From NCBI RefSeq assembly GCF_018449575.1, contig NZ_JAAVUT010000021.1, positions 28,153-92,152 of the forward strand: 64,000 nt of DNA, given 5' to 3'. A model generated the notes under the pieces. It did not search any database. It was not told the DNA's origin and saw only the letters and a program-made list of their open reading frames with translations. This document shows positions 63,977 through 64,000 of the stretch, one piece after another. The DNA is from Sodalis sp. dw_96. GTDB taxonomy: Bacteria > Pseudomonadota > Gammaproteobacteria > Enterobacterales > Enterobacteriaceae. Position numbers and translations under genes: made by a program. Every line of letters starts with the position of its first letter. Position 1 is the first letter of the stretch.

Positions 63977-64000
63977 GGCCCCATGTATTGGGGCCTTTTT
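63977..64000 (+). terminator. Terminator after the isocitrate dehydrogenase gene
   Basis: AAGGCCCC/GGGGCCTT stem with ATGTATT loop, followed by T residues to the window edge. Confidence 0.85.

Overview
The window is an Enterobacterales chromosome segment. Most proteins align almost residue for residue with E. coli K-12 products, and the gene order (cyo, ampG, yajG, bolA, tig, clpP, clpX, lon, hupB, ppiD, mdlAB, glnK, amtB, tesB, ybaY, atl, ffs, hha/tomB, acrBA/acrR, priC, apt, dnaX, ybaB, recR, htpG, adk, hemH, ybaL, fsr, ybaK, ybaP, copA, cueR, ybbJ, qmcA, cnoX, ybbO, tesA, ybbA, ybbP) is the E. coli 9.6-11 min region with deletions and a few additions. Third positions are GC-rich, Hha is the short YmoA-like form, ERIC elements are present, and a monomeric NADP isocitrate dehydrogenase closes the window. 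I infer a Sodalis/Brenneria/Yersinia-like lineage rather than E. coli or Salmonella; genus is not certain.

Layout. 1-4.6 kb: cytochrome bo3 operon cyoABCDE on the minus strand (cyoE cut by the window edge). 5-7.2 kb: muropeptide permease ampG and lipoprotein yajG. 7.5-18 kb: plus-strand proteostasis block bolA, tig, clpP, clpX, lon, hupB, ppiD, ybaV, with recognisable heat-shock promoters before clpP and lon. 18.2-21.1 kb: a small ribbon-helix-helix gene with its own inverted-repeat operator, queC, and a divergent pair of a PLP cysteine-type enzyme and an Lrp-family regulator (DecR). 21.2-24.7 kb: ABC half-transporters mdlA/mdlB. 25-26.8 kb: nitrogen-control pair glnK-amtB behind a clear sigma-54 promoter. 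26.8-27.3 kb: an array of 107-bp tandem repeats. 27.3-29.7 kb: tesB, ybaY, atl and the 4.5S SRP RNA. 30.2-31.9 kb: hha/tomB, then the zinc-independent ribosomal paralogues rpmE2/rpmJ2 under a Zur box. 32-37.3 kb: acrB-acrA and divergent acrR with the classic operator, then ybaM. 37.4-46.5 kb: priC, apt, dnaX (with a programmed -1 frameshift site), ybaB, recR, htpG (heat-shock promoter), adk, hemH. 46.5-51 kb: ybaL, fsr, ybaK, ybaP. 51-54.5 kb: copper ATPase copA and regulator cueR. 54.4-61.6 kb: ybbJ-qmcA, cnoX, ybbO, tesA, ybbA-ybbP. 61.7-63.9 kb: monomeric isocitrate dehydrogenase.

Most of the segment is conserved core. The parts least explained by known genes are: the 107-bp tandem array between amtB and tesB; an ERIC element that supplies the last codons of copA; a palindromic TGACAAA-ended repeat lying between two nearly identical terminator hairpins after htpG, with a relative near queC; the small RHH gene and its operator; a YbaV/ComEA-type protein with a very long acidic linker; and two AT-rich gene-free stretches flanking hha/tomB. 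I found no complete IS, prophage, CRISPR array, tRNA or rRNA, and I do not see a convincing wholly new multi-gene system here. Compared with E. coli, ybaW, ybaE, cof, mscK, ybaN, aes, gsk, ushA and fetAB are missing from their usual places.
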